This document shows positions 24,482 to 33,403 of a stretch of DNA of 51,568 nucleotides, one piece after another. The stretch comes from Streptomyces sp. DI166 (GTDB lineage Bacteria > Actinomycetota > Actinomycetes > Streptomycetales > Streptomycetaceae). The notes beneath the pieces were generated by a model. The model was not told the DNA's origin. It saw only the letters and a program-made list of their open reading frames with translations, and did not search any database. The position numbers and the translations under genes are program-made. Location of the stretch: positions 1 through 51,568 of the forward strand of contig NZ_FLSP01000064.1 of the NCBI RefSeq assembly GCF_900091315.1. The letters run 5' to 3'. The stretch's first letter is position 1. Each line of letters starts with the position of its first letter.

Positions 24482-25386
24482 CCGGTGGTGTCGGCCGGCT
24501 TGCCCGCGTCCTGCACCTCCACCAGGTACCGCCAGGCGTCGGGGCGGCTGCCGTCGAGGTCGGTGAAGCCGTACTCCTGCGCCAGGCCTCCGCTGGAGAG
24601 GGACGCGCCGTTGAAGCGGGCCACCTCCGGGTCGGCGGCGAGGGTGGCGACGGCCCGGCCGACGTAGCGCGGGGTCTCGGAGATCGCGAAGTGCGGCACC
24701 TTGTCGAGCGCGTCGCGCCAGTTCTCCTCGCGTACGCCGAAGTGGTCGAGCATCATCTCCGAGCGCAGCCAGCCGGGGGTGAGCGCGAGCGCGGTGGCAC
24801 CGCGCGGGCCGAGCTCATGGGCGAGCGCGAAGGCCATGCGCAGGACGGAGGACTTGGCGAGGTCGTAGAAGAAGGAGACGCGGTAGTTGTCGCGGTTGTA
24901 CTCGGCGGTGCCGTCGGTCATCTCCACGACCAGGCCGCCGGGGTGGCGCAGCAGCAGGGGCAGCGCGTAGTGGCTGGTGATCGCGTGCGTCTCGACCGCG
25001 AGCCGGAGCAGGCGCAGGCCCTTGTCGAGGTCGTGCTCCCAGACGGGGGCTTCCCAGGCGAACAGGTGCTCGCCGCCCCAGATGTCGTTGACGAGCACGT
25101 CGAGGCGTCCCTGTTCGTCGGCGATGCGGTCCACCAGGGCCTTGACCTGTTCCGGCTCCAAGTGGTCCGTGGGTACGGCGATACCGCGCCCGCCCGCCTC
25201 GGTGACCAGTCCGGCGGTGTCCTCGATGGTCTCCGGGCGGTCGTACTCGGAGCGGCGGGCCCGGGTGGTGCGGCCGGTGACGTAGACGGTGGCTCCTGCG
25301 GCGCCCAGTTCCACGGCGATCCCGCGACCCGCGCCGCGGGTGGCTCCGGCGACCAGGGCGACCTTGTCCTTGAGGGGGTGGGGCAT
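24472..25386 (-). CDS. SDR family oxidoreductase
   Basis: A 304-residue short-chain dehydrogenase. The Rossmann motif is GATRGAGRGIA, the active-site Y-x3-K reads YDLAKSS, and the expected NNAG is replaced by NDIWGGE. TVYVTGRTT after beta 2 suggests NADP(H). The insert around residues 165-185 (TDGTAEYNRDNYRVSFF) and the C-terminal segment ending in ADTTGYR are longer than a minimal SDR. Start ATG 25386. The upstream bases to 25490 separate it from the divergent GntR gene and contain a T-rich run. Confidence 0.88.
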   Translation of the reverse strand: MPHPLKDKVALVAGATRGAGRGIAVELGAAGATVYVTGRTTRARRSEYDRPETIEDTAGLVTEAGGRGIAVPTDHLEPEQVKALVDRIADEQGRLDVLVNDIWGGEHLFAWEAPVWEHDLDKGLRLLRLAVETHAITSHYALPLLLRHPGGLVVEMTDGTAEYNRDNYRVSFFYDLAKSSVLRMAFALAHELGPRGATALALTPGWLRSEMMLDHFGVREENWRDALDKVPHFAISETPRYVGRAVATLAADPEVARFNGASLSSGGLAQEYGFTDLDGSRPDAWRYLVEVQDAGKPADTTGYR

Positions 25387-25490
25387 GCGTGTACGGCCTT
25401 TCCGTGTGAGGGGTGTCTTCGACAGCTACGGTTCCTGGTAAGCCGGACATCTTGTGTCGTCTTTTCTTGCCGGATCGGGGGTGCGGGGCT

Positions 25491-26342
25491 GTGGCGGGAG
25501 AAGTGCAGCGGATCGTGGCGGAGCTGCTGGGCCGGATGGCGGCCGGGGTGTACGCGGTCGGCTCCTTCCTTCCGCCGCAGCGCCAGCTGGCACAGGAATT
25601 CGAGGTGTCGCGCACCACAATCCAGCAGGCACTCAGGCAGTTGGCCGACGACGGGTACATCGAGTCCCGGGTCGGGAGCGGCATCCGCGTGGCCCGCATA
25701 TCGCCGGACGGCGGGCCGGTCCGGACCGGGCAACGCCATGACACCTTGGGGCCCTGCCTGGACACGGCCTTCACGGCTCCGACCGTCACCGTCGACACGT
25801 TCTCGTTGACGGGGGAAGTCCTCGACGCACACCTGCGCGTCTGCGCCGATCGAGTGCGGTCGGGCGAAGCCGAACCACAGTCCATCAGCCTGCGCGCCCT
25901 GACACCCCGTATCGACGCCGACTTCAAACCGGCCTCACCCGTGAACGGCTCCGCGAACACCCACACCCTCTCCCGGCTGCGGCAACTCCGGGAGACTCAC
26001 ATGGACTCGTTGGCCTTCATCATCGGGGCGCTGAAGCGCGAAGGGCTGGTCAGGCACACCGCGTTCGAGTGGCGGGACTGTTCTGTGGCCCCCATGCAGA
26101 AGCTCTACCTCCTCAACGGTACGGATCTCGTCACCGGCTTCTACGAGGTGGTCCGGCGCCCGGTGGGGTTGCCGGACGGAAAAGGGGTGGAAATCCACGA
26201 CGTGAACGGGCTCGGCACGACGCTCCATCGCTTCTCCGCGGTGGGCGAGAACTCCTCCCCCGGAGACGAAGCCGTAATCGACCGCGCCAGGCTGTGGTTC
26301 GAGGACACCTGGCTCAAGGCCGAACCGGTACGGGTGCGTTGA
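25491..26342 (+). CDS. GntR family regulator with C-terminal sensor-like domain
   Basis: A 283-residue protein. The N-terminal winged helix (SFLPPQRQLAQEFEVSRTTI through GYIESRVGSGIRV, about residues 5-75) is a standard GntR domain. The C-terminal half (from LAFIIGALKREGLV to the end) has the pattern KLYLLNGTDLVTGFYEV then ARLWFEDTWLKA. A related pattern, ELYLFND then QSWFESWW, ends the downstream conflict protein, so the two share a domain. I chose GTG 25491 with a G-rich site at 25477-25481; GTG 25413 is an alternative start through a T-rich, poorly coding stretch. It lies 61 bases before the caspase-like gene. Ligand unknown. Confidence 0.8.
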   Translation: MAGEVQRIVAELLGRMAAGVYAVGSFLPPQRQLAQEFEVSRTTIQQALRQLADDGYIESRVGSGIRVARISPDGGPVRTGQRHDTLGPCLDTAFTAPTVTVDTFSLTGEVLDAHLRVCADRVRSGEAEPQSISLRALTPRIDADFKPASPVNGSANTHTLSRLRQLRETHMDSLAFIIGALKREGLVRHTAFEWRDCSVAPMQKLYLLNGTDLVTGFYEVVRRPVGLPDGKGVEIHDVNGLGTTLHRFSAVGENSSPGDEAVIDRARLWFEDTWLKAEPVRVR

Positions 26343-26403
26343 CCGGCCCGCTATCGTCATCCCCTGCCGCGCACAGCGCCGAAGGGGACGAAAGGGACCG
26401 CGG

Positions 26404-28377
26404 GTGAGCCATCGGGCCGACTCGCTCGCCGAGCGAACGTACGCTCTTGTCGTCGGAGTCGAGCACTACGGCGCCGTCAGCCGTGAGTGGCGGCTTCCCG
26501 GCGCCGCCCACGACGCCCACCGTTTCGCGCGCTGGCTGACCACCTGCGCGAAGGTGCCGCCCGCCAACGTCCGTCTGTTCCTCTCCCCGCTCCCCGGCAC
26601 CACCCTCCCGGACACCGGCGACCTGCCCCCGCACAGGCCCGCGACCGAGGCGAACATCAAGCAGGCCCTGCTGACGGACCTGCCCTCCCGTGGCGGCGAC
26701 GTCCTGTGGATCTACTGGGCCGGGCACGGTTTCGTGAACGGCATCGACGACCCGATACTCCCCTACGCCGACGCCAGCGCCGCCAGCATCAGCAACCTCA
26801 ACCTCGGTTCGGCGCTGCGGCACTGGCGGTCCGACTCCGTGAGCACCGGCCGTTTCCGGCACCAGATCGCCCTCGTGGACGCCTGCCGTGTGGAGGAACG
26901 GCGCGTACCGGCACTGCGGTTCGAGCAGACCACGTTCCGTGAAGGGTTCAGGGTCGGCGGGCGCGAACAGTTCGTCCTGTACGCCACGCGGCCGGGCGAA
27001 GTCGCCAAGAACAGACAGGGCAGCCCGGCGGGACTATTCACGCAGGCGCTGCTGGAGCGGCTGGAAGGACTGAGCCTCGAAGAGAGCGTCAGCAGGCTGA
27101 CGGACATCGCACAGAGCCTCCAGCGCGACTTCGACGACAGGCGGCGCAACGGACAGGCCCGGCAGACCCCGACCTTCGAGATCCACCGCGGGTGGCACGA
27201 CTCGGCCGTCCTCACCGCACCGGACGCCGACGACACATCGCCCCGCCTGGACCAGCCCGCCTGGGACCGGCTCGCCGCCCTCGCCCGGCAACACCCCCTG
27301 CCCGCCTGCGCCCACGACGCCTACCGCTGGGCCTTCGACGTGTGCCGTGTCTCCGCGCCCGTCGGCAACGCGCTGCCCGAGGGCGGGCTCACCGAGATCG
27401 TGCGTGACCTGGACGACCGCATGGGCCGCCCCGAACTGCCACTCGCCCTGCCGTTCGTCCGCTACCTCGCCGCGCACGCCCCGGACCGGGCATGGGGTGC
27501 GCGCCTGGACTCCTGGGTGGAGGAGACCCGGCTGCGGCTGCGCGCCGCTCCCGTGCCGCCGGCGCCGGAACCTCCCCAGGAGCCCGGCGCCCTGCATGTG
27601 CAACTCGGCCGGGCGCCCTTGGAACAGGACGCGTACCTGGTGCGGATCTGGCGCTACCGGGGCCGGTTCACCTCCGAGTGGGAGTCCGGGGGCTCCCTCC
27701 CCTTGTCGAGCGCACGAGGAGAGGTCGGCCGGCAGATCGCGCAGCTGGTCGAGCGGTTCGTCGAGGAGGACCCCGAGGGCATCGCGCCGGACATCGAGCG
27801 CGTCGAGTTCCACATCCCCCACGACCTGCTCGACGAGGACTTCGAGAACTGGTCCGTGCCCGCCGGTGCCGAGGACAGCGGCGAGCCGGTCGGCGTGCTC
27901 TTCGAGGTGGTCGTGCGCTGTCCCGACCAGCGAAAGGGGGTGGCGCGTCAGAAGTGGCGGGCGAAATGGCGGGCGTTGGAGCGGCAGGGCCCAGGCGGCT
28001 GGGAAGCTCCGGGGGCGAACGCCTCGCAGCCGGTGTGGCTGCTGTCCGGGAACGAGGTGCCGGGCAATCTCTCCGCGCTCCTCCAGGCCAAGGACCTCCC
28101 CGTGTGTGTCCTGGCCGCTGGCGAACGCGACCGGCTGGGCGACGTACTCAAGGCCGTGTTCTCCTCCGGGGTTCCCGTCGCCGTGTGGCGCCGGGGCGAG
28201 CCGTCCGACGGCGCACCGGGCGACCTCACCACGGCGCTCGCCCCGTCCGGCGAGCCGATCGACCCGCGGAAGCTGCCCGGCACCGTGCGCGCACTGCGCA
28301 TAGCGGCCCAGCACCCTGTGGTGCTCCTGTGGGACGACCCGAACCGACGGCCCGAGTCCGGGCGGTTGATGTCGTGA
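26404..28377 (+). CDS. Caspase-like peptidase with EAD2-like and VMAP-C domains
   Basis: A 657-residue cytoplasmic protein. The first 260 residues form a C14-type caspase-fold peptidase, with catalytic H108 in YWAGHG and C161 in VDACR. An effector-associated domain like EAD2 follows (LAALARQHPLPACAHDAYRW, about 281-360). The last 260 residues match the vWA-MoxR-associated protein C-terminal domain (VMAP-C), seen in LHVQLGRAPLEQDAYLVRIW, VEFHIPHDLLDEDFENW and FSSGVPVAVWRR. Such proteins belong to conflict systems thought to trigger cell death or inactivation after infection. It starts at GTG 26404 and overlaps the next gene by GTGA. Confidence 0.85.
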   Translation: MSHRADSLAERTYALVVGVEHYGAVSREWRLPGAAHDAHRFARWLTTCAKVPPANVRLFLSPLPGTTLPDTGDLPPHRPATEANIKQALLTDLPSRGGDVLWIYWAGHGFVNGIDDPILPYADASAASISNLNLGSALRHWRSDSVSTGRFRHQIALVDACRVEERRVPALRFEQTTFREGFRVGGREQFVLYATRPGEVAKNRQGSPAGLFTQALLERLEGLSLEESVSRLTDIAQSLQRDFDDRRRNGQARQTPTFEIHRGWHDSAVLTAPDADDTSPRLDQPAWDRLAALARQHPLPACAHDAYRWAFDVCRVSAPVGNALPEGGLTEIVRDLDDRMGRPELPLALPFVRYLAAHAPDRAWGARLDSWVEETRLRLRAAPVPPAPEPPQEPGALHVQLGRAPLEQDAYLVRIWRYRGRFTSEWESGGSLPLSSARGEVGRQIAQLVERFVEEDPEGIAPDIERVEFHIPHDLLDEDFENWSVPAGAEDSGEPVGVLFEVVVRCPDQRKGVARQKWRAKWRALERQGPGGWEAPGANASQPVWLLSGNEVPGNLSALLQAKDLPVCVLAAGERDRLGDVLKAVFSSGVPVAVWRRGEPSDGAPGDLTTALAPSGEPIDPRKLPGTVRALRIAAQHPVVLLWDDPNRRPESGRLMS

Positions 28378-30563
28378 CCGACAGGCTGCGGCAGATCATC
28401 GCGGACGCGGGAGCCGAGGTGGGCCCCGAGGAGATCGCCGACATTCTGTGGCTGGCTCGCGTCATCCCCTCCGCACCCGCCGTCGGTACGGGCACGGCCC
28501 GCCCGGAGCACACCCCCGAGTCCCGGCCCGCGCCACCCCTGCCGCCCCGCCGTACCCCGCCCACCGACGGCCTCCTGTTCACCGCCGCACCGCCCCGGCC
28601 CGACCCGGCGTCCGTCCCCCAGCCGCGGCAGCCCCTGGGCACCGGCCGCCGCGGCACCCCGGTCCGGGTCACCCGCGCCCGCGCCCTCGACGAACCGCTC
28701 GCCATCCTGCGCGCCCTGCGCCCCCTCGGCCCCCGCCGCCTGCCCGGCAACCGGCCGGAACTGGACGAGGAGGCGACGGCGGAGAACGGCCTCGACCATC
28801 AGATGCTGACGCCGGCCATGCGCCCGGCCCGCGAGCCCTGGCTCGACCTGACCCTGGTCGTGGACACCCACCGGTCGATGCTGCTGTGGCACGACCTCGT
28901 GGCCGAACTATGCGCCCTGCTCGCCCGCATCGGCCTCTTCCGCACCGTCCGCATGTGGTTCCTCCGCACCTCCGCCGACGCGAACGTCACCGTGTCCCGC
29001 AGCCCTGGCGGGCCACCGGAGAACCTCGCCACCGGGCACCGCCGGGGTCTGGTCCTCCTCGTCAGCGACACGGTGTCCGAGGCGTGGCAGTTGCCCGCGC
29101 TGCGAGCCGCCGTGGGCGAGTGGTGCCGGCACAGCGCGGTGGCCCTGCTCAACGTACTGCCCGAACGCCTGTGGGAACGCGGCGGCGTACAACCGGTCCC
29201 CCGCCTGGTGCGCACGCCTCTGCCCGCCGCCCCCAACAGCACCTGGAACCGGGCCGTGCTGCCCGTGGTCGACGCCTCCCCGGCCGCCCTCGCGGCGCTC
29301 GCCACGGTCGTCTCGGGCAGCGGGAACCACCATCTGCCCGCTCTCCCCCTCGACGCCGACTGGTCCACGGGCGAGCCACCGGCCGGGCCACGTACGACCG
29401 CCGACGACGACGGTGACGCCCTGCGTGCCGTTCGCCGGTTCGAGGAAACCGCCTCGCCCGCCGCTCGGGAACTGGCCGGGTACCTCGCGGCCGTGCCTCT
29501 CACTCTCCCCGTGATGAACCTGGTGCGCCGCGCCATGGTTCAGCGGTCGGACCACGGTCACCTCGCCGAAGTCGCCCTGGGCGGGCTGCTGGAGCCCTGG
29601 GACGCCGACGGGCGTACGGACCCCGCGTACCTGGAGTTCGCCTTCCGCCCCGGTGTCCGCGACGCCCTCCTCGGCGGGCAGTTGCGCCGGGAGGTCACCG
29701 CCGTCCGAGAACTGGTCCACCGGGAAGTGGCGACCTACCTCGACGAGCTTCGGAGCACGCGGGACTTCCCCGCACTGCGGCACTCCCCCGGCGAGGACGG
29801 TACGCACGACATCGCCCTCACCGCGCTGCCGTTCGCGCGTACAGCATCCGTCGATCCGGACGGGTCGCAGCCGACGTACCGGTCCATCGCCGCGGTACTC
29901 CGAGACGCGATCGCATCGGGGGACCTTGTCGCGGGCGATCGACTGCCCACGCAGGCGCAGTTGGCCGAGCATTTCGACGTGTCGATCAGCACCATCCGGC
30001 GCGCCCTGGGAGAGCTGGAGGTCTGGGGGCTCGTAGACCGTCGGCGCGGGGCCTCGGCCAAGGTCGTCGCGGTGGGAGCCGCCAGGGAGACGGCAACAGC
30101 ACGTAGCATCCAAGTACACCGCAACGAATCGCCGTTGGGCATGGCGGTCGGCACCGCGTTCGAGGCGACGCACATCACCATCGACGCGGTCATCGCCGAC
30201 GAAACCCCGCTCGTCAGCGCCCTGCGCGCTCAACTCGGGCGCGTCACCGAGCGCGTCGTCCGGCCGGGCTCGGTGCGCGTGCGGCTGCTCTTGATGGGCG
30301 GCGGTACGGGCAACCGTATCGACGACGTGCGGCAGCGCCTCGCCGCGGCGCTGCCGCCCGACGCCCCCGTGTCCTTCACCGTGCGCAGGGCCGCCGCCCA
30401 ACCCCCGTTGGAGCTGTACCTGTTCAACGACCGCACCGCACTCACGTCCTACGTCCACTTCCCCGGCGGAAGCGCGTCGGAACTCTTCCCGCAGCCCGAG
30501 GACCGGCTCCAGGAGACCCAGTCCTGGTTCGAGTCCTGGTGGACGCTGTACGAGGACCGCTGA
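28374..30563 (+). CDS. SAV_2336-type protein fused to a GntR winged helix
   Basis: A 729-residue protein. The N-terminus TDRLRQIIADAGAEVGPEEI is the short SAV_2336-type domain, followed by a Pro-rich linker to about residue 100. A core from about 160 to 440 has a vWA-like strand (LDLTLVVDTHRSML; a degenerate Asp-x-Ser metal site) and helical parts. Residues about 501-562 are a GntR winged helix (YRSIAAVLRDAIASGDLVAG, RLPTQAQLAEHFDV, STIRRALGELEVWG), and the tail ends in a domain related to that of the GntR at 25491 (ELYLFNDRT, QSWFESWWTLYE). The GTGA overlap with the caspase gene implies coupled translation. The fusion of a conflict-system protein to a transcription factor is unusual. Confidence 0.82.
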   Translation: MTDRLRQIIADAGAEVGPEEIADILWLARVIPSAPAVGTGTARPEHTPESRPAPPLPPRRTPPTDGLLFTAAPPRPDPASVPQPRQPLGTGRRGTPVRVTRARALDEPLAILRALRPLGPRRLPGNRPELDEEATAENGLDHQMLTPAMRPAREPWLDLTLVVDTHRSMLLWHDLVAELCALLARIGLFRTVRMWFLRTSADANVTVSRSPGGPPENLATGHRRGLVLLVSDTVSEAWQLPALRAAVGEWCRHSAVALLNVLPERLWERGGVQPVPRLVRTPLPAAPNSTWNRAVLPVVDASPAALAALATVVSGSGNHHLPALPLDADWSTGEPPAGPRTTADDDGDALRAVRRFEETASPAARELAGYLAAVPLTLPVMNLVRRAMVQRSDHGHLAEVALGGLLEPWDADGRTDPAYLEFAFRPGVRDALLGGQLRREVTAVRELVHREVATYLDELRSTRDFPALRHSPGEDGTHDIALTALPFARTASVDPDGSQPTYRSIAAVLRDAIASGDLVAGDRLPTQAQLAEHFDVSISTIRRALGELEVWGLVDRRRGASAKVVAVGAARETATARSIQVHRNESPLGMAVGTAFEATHITIDAVIADETPLVSALRAQLGRVTERVVRPGSVRVRLLLMGGGTGNRIDDVRQRLAAALPPDAPVSFTVRRAAAQPPLELYLFNDRTALTSYVHFPGGSASELFPQPEDRLQETQSWFESWWTLYEDR

Positions 30564-30569
30564 CCGCGC

Positions 30570-31202
30570 TCAGTGCCCCCGGGCGATCCACTCCTCCAGA
30601 TGCGGCGCCTCCGCGCCGATGGTCGTCGAGTCGCCGTGGCCGGTCAGGACCTCCGTCTCGGAGGGCAGGGTCAGGAGCCGGTCCCGGATGGAGTCGATGA
30701 TCGTCGGGAAGTGGGAGAAGGAGCGGCCCGTGGCGCCGGGGCCGCCCTTGAAGAGGGTGTCGCCGGTGAAGACCGTGCCGAGGCCGGGATCGTAGAGGCA
30801 GACCGCTCCGGGGGCGTGGCCGGGGGTGTGCAGGACGCGGAGGTCGGCGCCCGCGGCCTCGATGACCTGGCCGTCCAGGAGGTGGGCGTCGGGGTCGCGG
30901 TCGGGGTGGGTCTGCTTCCACAGCGGCAGGTCGTCGGGGTGGAGCCAGATGGTGGCGCCGGTGCGCTCGGCGAGCGCGGGGGCCGCGTCGATGTGGTCGT
31001 TGTGGGCGTGGGTGCAGATGATGGCCCTCAGGGTGCGGTCGCCGACCGCCTCGGCGATGGCGTCGGCGTCGTGCGCGGCGTCGATGACGATCACCTCGTG
31101 GTCGTCGCCGACGATCCAGACGTTGTTGTCGACGTCCCAGGTGCCGCCGTCGAGGGTGAACTGCCCGGAGGTGACGAGTCGTTCGATGCGTGGGGCGGTC
31201 AT
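30570..31202 (-). CDS. MBL-fold metallo-hydrolase (probable S-formylmycothiol hydrolase)
   Basis: A 210-residue metallo-beta-lactamase-fold hydrolase. The metal motif THAHNDH is at residues 64-70, with further ligands in HTPGHAPG and FTGDTLF. It overlaps the upstream dehydrogenase by one base (TGATG), so they form a coupled operon. In mycothiol-using bacteria a hydrolase of this kind follows the formaldehyde dehydrogenase and is proposed to cleave S-formylmycothiol to formate. That role is inferred from context. Confidence 0.9.
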   Translation of the reverse strand: MTAPRIERLVTSGQFTLDGGTWDVDNNVWIVGDDHEVIVIDAAHDADAIAEAVGDRTLRAIICTHAHNDHIDAAPALAERTGATIWLHPDDLPLWKQTHPDRDPDAHLLDGQVIEAAGADLRVLHTPGHAPGAVCLYDPGLGTVFTGDTLFKGGPGATGRSFSHFPTIIDSIRDRLLTLPSETEVLTGHGDSTTIGAEAPHLEEWIARGH

Positions 31203-32287
31203 CAGAACACCACCACCGAGCGCAGGACGTCACCCTCGTGCATCCGCTCGAACGCCTTCTCCACCTCGTCCAGCGCGATGGTCTCCGTCACGAACGCCCC
31301 CAGGTCCAGGCGGCCTTGCAGATGCAGGTCGATCAGCATGGGGAAGTCCCGGGAGGGCAGGCAGTCGCCGTACCAGGAGGACTTCAGGGCGCCGCCGCGG
31401 CCGAAGACGTCCAGCAGGGGCAGTTCGAGCTTCATCTCCGGGGTGGGGACGCCGACCAGGACCACCGTCCCGGCCAAGTCGCGGGCGTAGAAGGCCTGCT
31501 TGTACGTCTCCGGGCGGCCCACCGCCTCGATCACCACGTCGGCGCCGAAGCCTCCCGTCAGCTCACGGATGGCCTCCACCGGGTCCGTACCACGGGAGTT
31601 GACGGTGTGTGTGGCACCCATCGCGCGGGCCTTCTCCAGCTTGCGGTCGTCGATGTCGACCGCGATGATCCGCGCCGCGCCCGCCAGCCTCGATCCGGCG
31701 ATGGCGGCATCACCGACGCCACCGCAGCCGATCACGGCGACCGTGTCACCGCGTCCGACGTTCCCCGTGTTGATGGCCGCGCCGATCCCGGCCATGACCC
31801 CGCAGCCGAGCAGACCCGCCACCTGCGGGGAGACCGACGGATCCACCTTCGTGCACTGTCCGGCCGCCACCAGCGTCTTCTCCGCGAAGGCGCCGATCCC
31901 GAGCGCCGGGGAGAGTTCGGTGCCGTCGAGCAGGGTCATCTTCTGCTCGGCGTTGTGGGTGTCGAAGCAGTACCAGGGGCGTCCGCGCAGACAGGCCCGG
32001 CAGTGGCCGCACACGGCACGCCAGTTGAGGATCACGAAGTCGCCGGGGGCCACGTCCGTGACGCCCTCCCCCACCGACTCCACCACGCCCGCCGCCTCGT
32101 GGCCGAGCAGGAACGGGAAGTCGTCGGAGATCCCGCCCTGTTTGTAGTGCAGGTCGGTGTGGCAGACCCCGCATGCCTGGACGCGTACCACGGCCTCGCC
32201 GGGCCTGGGATCGGGCACGACGATCGTCTCCACCCGTACCGGCTGGTCCTTGCCCGGTGCGATCACGCCGCGTACCTGCTGCGCCAT
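31202..32287 (-). CDS. mscR: S-(hydroxymethyl)mycothiol dehydrogenase
   Basis: A 361-residue zinc-dependent alcohol dehydrogenase of the mycothiol-specific formaldehyde dehydrogenase type. The catalytic zinc site has CGVCHTDLHY and GHEAAG; the structural zinc cysteines occur in CGHCRACLRGRPWYC. The cofactor fold reads IGCGGVGDAA followed by VDIDDRK, which fits NAD. It oxidises S-hydroxymethyl-mycothiol, detoxifying formaldehyde, and members also reduce S-nitrosomycothiol. ATG 32287 follows GAGGGG. It is translationally coupled to the hydrolase gene. The gap 32288-32378 holds its promoter. Confidence 0.92.
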   Translation of the reverse strand: MAQQVRGVIAPGKDQPVRVETIVVPDPRPGEAVVRVQACGVCHTDLHYKQGGISDDFPFLLGHEAAGVVESVGEGVTDVAPGDFVILNWRAVCGHCRACLRGRPWYCFDTHNAEQKMTLLDGTELSPALGIGAFAEKTLVAAGQCTKVDPSVSPQVAGLLGCGVMAGIGAAINTGNVGRGDTVAVIGCGGVGDAAIAGSRLAGAARIIAVDIDDRKLEKARAMGATHTVNSRGTDPVEAIRELTGGFGADVVIEAVGRPETYKQAFYARDLAGTVVLVGVPTPEMKLELPLLDVFGRGGALKSSWYGDCLPSRDFPMLIDLHLQGRLDLGAFVTETIALDEVEKAFERMHEGDVLRSVVVF

Positions 32288-32378
32288 GGTGCTGACCCCT
32301 CACTTCATCGGTCGGTGTCCTCGGCTTCGACCCTACGCGTGACTGATCGGAAACGGCATGTGGCGGGCGGAAAGCGGG

Positions 32379-33215
32379 TCATGTGCGGAGCACCTGTTCG
32401 AGAGGCGTGGCGGGGTGCCCGGTCAGGTCCTCGATCGCGGTGGTCACTCCGGCCAGGGAGCCGTCGGCGATGGCGGTGTACGTGGAGACCCAGGCGTCCA
32501 GTTGCCAGTCGGGGGCGCCGTGGGCACGCCGGGAGGCGTACGCCTCCTCCACGGTCTCCGGGACGTACGAGACGGGGCGGCCGGTGACGGCGGCGACGGT
32601 GGCCGCGACCTTGTCCAGGCCGAGCGCCTCGGGACCGGTCAGTTCGTAGGCGCGGCCCGCGTGGGCTGTCGGGTCGCGCAGGACGGCGACGGCCGCGTCT
32701 GCGATGTCGTCCTGGGCGACCACGGCCGCGCGCCCGTCGCCCGCGGGGCCGCGGATGACGCCGTCCTCGCCGACGAGGGCGGGCATGAAGTCGGCGTACA
32801 GGTTGTCCCGCAGGAAGGTGAACGGCAGCCCACTGGCCCGCAGGTGCTCCTCGGTGTGCCAGTGGTCGCGGGCAAGGGTGAAGGTGGCGTCGGGGGCGGC
32901 GCCGTAGAAGGAGATGTACACCAGGTGCGCGACCCCGGCTGCCGCCGCGGCGTCGATGAAGGTGCGGTGCTGCTGGACCCGGTCGGGGGTCTCGGAGGCG
33001 GAGACCATCAGGACGACGTCGGTGGGGCGCAGGGCGCGGACGACGGCGTCGGGGTCGTCGTAGGAGGCGGACACGGCGGTGGCGCCGGGCAGTTCGGGGG
33101 CGCGGGCGGGGTTGCGGACCAGCAGGGTCTGCGGGAGTCCGGCGGCGGCCAGCCGGCGGGCGATACGTCCGCCGAGGCGGCCGGAGGCACCGGTGACGGC
33201 GTACGTGGGGGCCAT
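32379..33215 (-). CDS. NmrA-like NAD(P)-binding protein
   Basis: A 278-residue atypical short-chain dehydrogenase. The nucleotide motif is VTGASGRLGGRI near the start, followed by LVRNPAR. The middle holds YISFYGA, and the C-terminal half matches the NmrA/SDR5 layout (YELTGPEALGLDKVAATVAA, VSYVPETVEEAYASR). Members are quinone oxidoreductases or NAD(P)-sensing regulators. ATG 33215 follows AAGGAG. Its upstream region contains the 40-bp tandem repeat, so its promoter may lie within or next to it. Confidence 0.9.
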   Translation of the reverse strand: MAPTYAVTGASGRLGGRIARRLAAAGLPQTLLVRNPARAPELPGATAVSASYDDPDAVVRALRPTDVVLMVSASETPDRVQQHRTFIDAAAAAGVAHLVYISFYGAAPDATFTLARDHWHTEEHLRASGLPFTFLRDNLYADFMPALVGEDGVIRGPAGDGRAAVVAQDDIADAAVAVLRDPTAHAGRAYELTGPEALGLDKVAATVAAVTGRPVSYVPETVEEAYASRRAHGAPDWQLDAWVSTYTAIADGSLAGVTTAIEDLTGHPATPLEQVLRT

Positions 33216-33277
33216 GGGGTTCTCCTTGGGACGGCGAGGGGCCAGAAGTCGATGGGTATCAGACGTGTGTGCGGTCC

Positions 33278-33403
33278 TCGCCCAGGACACGCGGTGGGCC
33301 CGGCCAGGGGAACGGCCTCGCCCAGGACACACGGTGGGCCCGGCTGGTGGAAGGGCCCTGCCCAGGACACGCGGTCTGCCCGGCTAGTGGAAGGGCCCTG
33401 CCC
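33278..33403. repeat. 40-bp tandem repeat array (3.1 units)
   Basis: CCCAGGACAC recurs at 33281, 33321 and 33361, and a diverged copy at 33401, exactly 40 bases apart. Units differ at a few bases. The final unit contains the stop codon of the DNA glycosylase gene (CTA on the plus strand at 33384-33386), so the repeat covers that gene's 3' end. The array sits between two minus-strand genes and has no unique spacers. Confidence 0.85.
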
